Shown here in pieces: positions 5,306 through 7,756 of a stretch of 7,756 nt of DNA. Positions within the stretch are counted from its first letter, which is position 1; each line of letters opens with the position of its first letter. Origin of the DNA: Halobacteriales archaeon QH_10_70_21 (GTDB taxonomy: Archaea; Halobacteriota; Halobacteria; Halobacteriales; Haloarculaceae). The stretch is taken from contig PXQM01000062.1 in NCBI GenBank assembly GCA_003021325.1, forward strand, positions 3,446-11,201, read 5' to 3'. Under the pieces are notes generated by a model. That model did no database searches and was not told the DNA's origin. It saw only the letters and a program-made list of their open reading frames with translations. The translations under genes were made by a program, and so were the position numbers.

Positions 5306-5323
5306 GTCGTCCTGCCGGACGGC
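5306..5323 (+). terminator. Hairpin directly after the small membrane protein gene
   Basis: GTCGTCC (5306-5312) pairs with GGACGGC (5317-5323) across a TGCC loop, giving 7 pairs including one G-U, two bases after the TGA at 5301-5303. It lies between convergent genes. There is no T-run, so a terminator role is only suggested. Confidence 0.25.
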
Positions 5324-5391
5324 TCTCGTGGAAGCCCGAACCGGGGCAGGTGGAGACCGGGGGCCGATACGAGCAGCGGCGTCCGGCGGTA

Positions 5392-6201
5392 TCAGTAGTC
5401 CCCGAGGACGCCGAGCCGTCGCGCCCGCCGGGTCGACGCCTGGAAGACCGCGTAGCCGAAGCCGAGGTAGCCGACGGCGACGACGAAAAGCAGCGCCAGG
5501 TCGGCCGGCGGGAACTCCCACAGCCGGACGCCGTCGACCATCGCCCGCTGGAGGAGCGCGCTGCCGTGCGCCAGCGGAAGCAGCGTCATCCACGGCAGCT
5601 CCAGCACCGGCGCCGAGATGAGCACCACGAAGCCGAACTGTATCAGGTTCAGCCAGTTGCCGATGCGCTTGTAGAGGACGGTGATGCCGCCGGCAGCGAA
5701 GCCGAGCCCGAGCACCGAGAGGATGCTCAGCGTCGCCACGACGACGACGGTGACGACGTGGAGTTCGAGGGACGTCCCGGTGAGCAGCAGCATCGCCGCC
5801 AGGATGACCGCCGACAGCAGGAACGTCCGGACGACCTTGGCGGCGCCCTTCAGGAGGGCGACCGGCGCGAACCCGAACGGCGTCATCACGTGCCGCTCGA
5901 GGGTGCCCCACTGGACCTCGCTGCCGATGTCGTTCGATATCGAGGAGTAGGCACCGACCGACAGCGTCCACAGGAAGTAGCCGACGACGATGCCCTCGAT
6001 GGAGTCGGCCAGTGCCTGCCCTGCCAGCATCCGGCCGCCGTAGAACAGCACGCCGAAGAAGAAAAGCGAGATGACGATACCGCCCAGCGCGTTCGCGGGG
6101 TACCGGACGAAAAGCAGGTACTCCCGGTAGAGGACGGCCTTCGCCAGGTTCCGGTACCCGGCCTCGCGTCGCCCGGTCGGCGGCTCCCGGCCGGTGCTCA
6201 T
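5392..6201 (-). CDS. ABC-2 type transporter permease
   Basis: Integral membrane subunit of 269 residues of an ABC-2 type exporter. A hydrophilic N-terminus (1-24) leads to an interface helix, YREYLLFVRYP (25-35). Six membrane segments follow, roughly at 39-54, 69-90, 115-138, 145-173, 183-205 and 232-255. Between the second and third lies EVQWGTLERHVMTPFGF (95-111), the conserved Glu-x-x-x-GTLE cytoplasmic coupling loop of ABC-2 permeases that contacts the ATPase. The C-terminus is short and Arg-rich. The ATG at 6201 overlaps the ATPase stop as ATGA, so the subunits are translationally coupled and surely form one transporter, with the permease probably as a homodimer. The cargo is unknown; relatives export drugs, lipids or polysaccharides. 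TGA at 5392-5394. Confidence 0.9.
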   Translation of the reverse strand: MSTGREPPTGRREAGYRNLAKAVLYREYLLFVRYPANALGGIVISLFFFGVLFYGGRMLAGQALADSIEGIVVGYFLWTLSVGAYSSISNDIGSEVQWGTLERHVMTPFGFAPVALLKGAAKVVRTFLLSAVILAAMLLLTGTSLELHVVTVVVVATLSILSVLGLGFAAGGITVLYKRIGNWLNLIQFGFVVLISAPVLELPWMTLLPLAHGSALLQRAMVDGVRLWEFPPADLALLFVVAVGYLGFGYAVFQASTRRARRLGVLGDY

Positions 6202-7289
6202 CGCTCTCCCTCCAGGCCCGTCAGGCCGACGAAGACGTCCTCGAGGTCCGGCTCGACGGTCCGGACGCACTCGGGCGTCACGCCCGCCGCCGCGAGCCGC
6301 TCCATCAGCCCGTAGAGCTGGTCGCCAGCGGCCGCGACCTCGATGCGTGCGCCGTGGTCCCGGTGCTCGACCGCAGTGACCTCGAAGCCCTCCCTGACGG
6401 CCGCGATTGCGGCGTCGTCGAGGTCGGGGCTGGTGACGGCGACCCGCTCGGCGGCCGCCCGGCGGAGCAGCGCCTCGACGCCGTCGTCGGCGACGATGCG
6501 ACCGTCGGCCATCACGAGCACACGGTCGCAGACCGTCTCGACGACGTCCATGTCGTGGCTGCTGATGAAGACGGTGAGGCCCTCGGCCTCGACCAGCCGG
6601 CGCAGCTCGCGCTGGAGGGTCCGGGAGCTCTCGACGTCGAGCCCGAGGGTCGGCTCGTCGAGGAAGACGACGTCGGCGCCGCCGGCGAGGACGCTCGCCA
6701 GCGAGACCTTCTGTTTCATGCCGCGGGAGAGCTCTCTGACCGGGGTGTCGGCCTTCGCGGCCAGCTCGAGCTGGTCGAGCAGGCGGTCGTGGCGGTCGGC
6801 CACGGAGTCGGGGTCGAGTCCGCCGACCGTCGCGAAGTACCGGAGGTTCTCTCGGACGGTCAGCCGCCAGTAGTCGTTGCGCGCGCCCTCGAGCATCGCG
6901 TCGACGTGGGCGTAGGCCGCTCGCGGTCGCTCGGCCACGTCGACGCCGCGTATCCGGACCGTCCCCTCGTCGGGCAGCACCATCCCCAGCACGGACTTGA
7001 TGAGCGTCGTCTTGCCGGCGCCGTTGGGGCCGAGGAGCCCGACGACCGACCCGGTCTCGACCGAGAGGGAGACGTCGTCGACGGCGACGACCGCGTCGTC
7101 GCCCTCGCCGAACCGCTTGGTCAACCCCTCGACCTCTATCGCAGTCCCCGTGGCCCGGTCGTCGAGCCGCTCGGGCCCTGCGGCCGCCGGCGAGAACGGC
7201 TCGACCGCGAGGTCGGTCGGCGAGTCCCGGTGTCCGTTCTCCCTCGCCGGGCGCTCCCGTCCGTCCCCGGTCCCGTCTCGGCCTGTCAT
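6198..7289 (-). CDS. ABC transporter ATP-binding protein (ABC-2 exporter, CcmA/DrrA-like)
   Basis: Cytoplasmic ATPase of 363 residues that powers the adjoining permease. Nucleotide-binding motifs are complete: Walker A GPNGAGKTT (87-95), signature LSRGMKQK (187-194), Walker B VVFLDEPTLGLD (207-218, catalytic Glu212) and the switch His245 in ISSHD. In the region where the Q-loop is expected, Glu134 appears (MLEGARNDYWRLT), a variant I know from other ABC-2 ATPases. After about residue 270 comes a C-terminal domain of about 90 residues ending with EPDLEDVFVGLTG, typical of this class. An unusual hydrophilic, low-complexity N-terminal tail of about 49 residues precedes the domain. The start ATG 7289 is backed by an A/T element at 7313-7319 on the minus strand. 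A longer frame is open to 7649 but crosses two promoter regions and is rejected. The gene is divergent from the secreted protein at 7474. Confidence 0.92.
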   Translation of the reverse strand: MTGRDGTGDGRERPARENGHRDSPTDLAVEPFSPAAAGPERLDDRATGTAIEVEGLTKRFGEGDDAVVAVDDVSLSVETGSVVGLLGPNGAGKTTLIKSVLGMVLPDEGTVRIRGVDVAERPRAAYAHVDAMLEGARNDYWRLTVRENLRYFATVGGLDPDSVADRHDRLLDQLELAAKADTPVRELSRGMKQKVSLASVLAGGADVVFLDEPTLGLDVESSRTLQRELRRLVEAEGLTVFISSHDMDVVETVCDRVLVMADGRIVADDGVEALLRRAAAERVAVTSPDLDDAAIAAVREGFEVTAVEHRDHGARIEVAAAGDQLYGLMERLAAAGVTPECVRTVEPDLEDVFVGLTGLEGER

Positions 7290-7312
7290 CGACCTTCGTA
7301 GGGGCGCCAGCC

Positions 7313-7319
7313 GGAAAAC
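7313..7319 (-). promoter_or_regulatory. TATA element of the ABC exporter operon
   Basis: On the minus strand GTTTTCC lies 24-30 bases ahead of the ATG at 7289. It is a short T-rich island in GC-rich sequence at leaderless spacing, and it decides the start of the ATPase gene. Confidence 0.5.
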
Positions 7320-7343
7320 ACGGTCGGCACCGGCCACCGTCGT

Positions 7344-7360
7344 CGGGGTCCGAAACCCCG
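7344..7360. repeat. Small inverted repeat in the divergent promoter spacer
   Basis: CGGGGT (7344-7349) and ACCCCG (7355-7360) form a 6-bp inverted repeat with a CCGAA loop. It lies about 25 bases upstream of the exporter TATA element and between the two divergent promoters, where a regulator could bind. Short enough to be chance. Confidence 0.3.
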
Positions 7361-7410
7361 GGTACTGCAGCGGCGCAGGCCCCCGCCCGGACCGCTCCAC
7401 ACGGTCGACC

Positions 7411-7420
7411 CATATAAATG
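7411..7420 (+). promoter_or_regulatory. TATA box upstream of the secreted protein gene
   Basis: CATATAAATG is the most classical TATA box in the window. It lies 54-63 bases before the ATG at 7474 and would give a 5' leader of roughly 30-35 bases. A second A/T-rich element at 7445-7456 (ATTCGTTTGAAG) fits a leaderless start, so the gene may have two promoters. Confidence 0.55.
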
Positions 7421-7473
7421 GCTGTAGATTCCCAGCACAGACGGTATTCGTTTGAAGGGAAACACCGCCGGAT

Positions 7474-7756
7474 ATGGCACGGAGTACGAAACAGCTCTTG
7501 AGGACGCTTCTGGCCGTCCTGGTGGTAGTCTCGATGGTCGGGGGCGCGACGCTGGTTGCGGCGGCCGGCACCGTCGCCGCCGACCAGCACGACCCCGAGA
7601 ACACGCCCACCTGCAACACCTCGGACGGCGACGTCGAGTTCGTCGTCAACCTGCCCGAGCAGACGGACCACTATCCCGGCGATAGTTCCGTCCACAGCGA
7701 GCAGAACGGCTACAACGCCAGCATCGAGTACTTCGCCTCCGGGCAGGCGCCCCTCA
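7474..7756 (+). CDS. Secreted or cell-surface protein with Sec signal peptide (3' partial)
   Basis: The first 94 codons of a protein that runs off the window. The start ATG 7474 gives a clear Sec signal peptide: basic N-region MARSTKQLLR (1-10), hydrophobic core LLAVLVVVSMVGGATLVAAA (12-31) and a likely AAD cleavage site near residues 35-37. No twin-arginine motif or lipobox is seen. The mature part is acidic and polar, with a Cys at 47 and two N-glycosylation sequons, NTS (48-50) and NAS (81-83), as expected of haloarchaeal surface proteins. EFVVNLPEQTDHYPGD (55-70) suggests a beta-rich domain. I do not recognise the family; a C-terminal membrane anchor such as PGF-CTERM may lie beyond the edge. 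It is divergent from the ABC exporter genes across 184 bases. Confidence 0.75.
   Translation, partial: MARSTKQLLRTLLAVLVVVSMVGGATLVAAAGTVAADQHDPENTPTCNTSDGDVEFVVNLPEQTDHYPGDSSVHSEQNGYNASIEYFASGQAPL

Noticed and set aside
5350..6315. Plus-strand open frame of 321 codons
   Set aside because: Antisense to the ABC permease gene, with a composition dominated by Arg, Asp, Glu and His and no domain pattern. The permease on the other strand has clear membrane segments and the GTLE motif.
6354..7301. Plus-strand open frame of 315 codons
   Set aside because: Antisense to the ATPase gene, whose Walker A, signature, Walker B and switch His fix the coding strand.
7290..7649. Upstream extension of the ATPase frame to 7649
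   Set aside because: It would cross both promoter regions and lie antisense to the secreted protein's signal peptide. The extension is not protein-like, and ATG 7289 has a TATA element at the right distance.
5392..7695. Single 767-codon minus-strand frame joining the permease to upstream sequence
   Set aside because: The part before 6201 is the wrong frame of the ATPase gene; the ATGA overlap at 6198-6201 shows two separate coupled genes rather than a fusion.
1..7756. tRNA, rRNA, CRISPR, transposon ends or phage genes
   Set aside because: I saw no cloverleaf-like sequence, regularly spaced direct repeats, transposase motifs or long terminal inverted repeats.

Overview
The window is about 7.8 kb of very GC-rich DNA. 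Its proteins are short of lysine and rich in Asp/Glu, its codons strongly prefer G or C in the third position, and its genes are closely packed. Short A/T islands sit about 24-32 bases ahead of several start codons, without clear ribosome binding sites. Together these indicate a haloarchaeon (class Halobacteria) chromosome with mostly leaderless transcripts. The genus cannot be told from the sequence. No rRNA, tRNA, CRISPR array, insertion sequence or phage gene is visible, so this looks like an ordinary chromosomal segment rather than a mobile island.

Layout, left to right. Positions 1-97 hold the last 31 codons of an unidentified plus-strand gene, followed by a small GC hairpin. At 191-1579 is a polytopic cation antiporter of the Ca2+/cation antiporter (CaCA) type with altered ion-binding motifs. 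A strong bulged inverted repeat (1649-1684) lies between it and a single-domain VOC/glyoxalase-fold protein (1728-2123). Next are three small unrecognised genes: a glycine-zipper membrane protein (2213-2434), and a 74-residue acidic protein (2535-2759) whose stop overlaps the start of a second small beta-rich ORF (from 2756). That second ORF seems to lose its natural 3' end through a frameshift or deletion. An NmrA/YbjT-like atypical SDR protein (3075-3956) closes the plus-strand block.

On the minus strand, running toward it and overlapping its stop, are a DCC-family (DUF393) thioredoxin-like protein that has lost both catalytic cysteines (3953-4366) and a class I SAM methyltransferase of the MSSWVSHLP subfamily (4410-5024). 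A divergent 57-residue membrane protein (5130-5303) follows. A two-gene ABC-2 type exporter operon occupies 5392-7289 on the minus strand; the ATPase and permease genes overlap by ATGA. Divergent from it, across a 184-bp spacer carrying promoter elements for both directions, begins a secreted, probably N-glycosylated protein (7474 to the window edge).

The only firm functional unit is the ABC exporter pair. The 2535/2756 pair is probably translated as a unit, and the DCC-like and methyltransferase genes may be loosely co-transcribed. The other genes look like independent transcription units with their own archaeal promoters.
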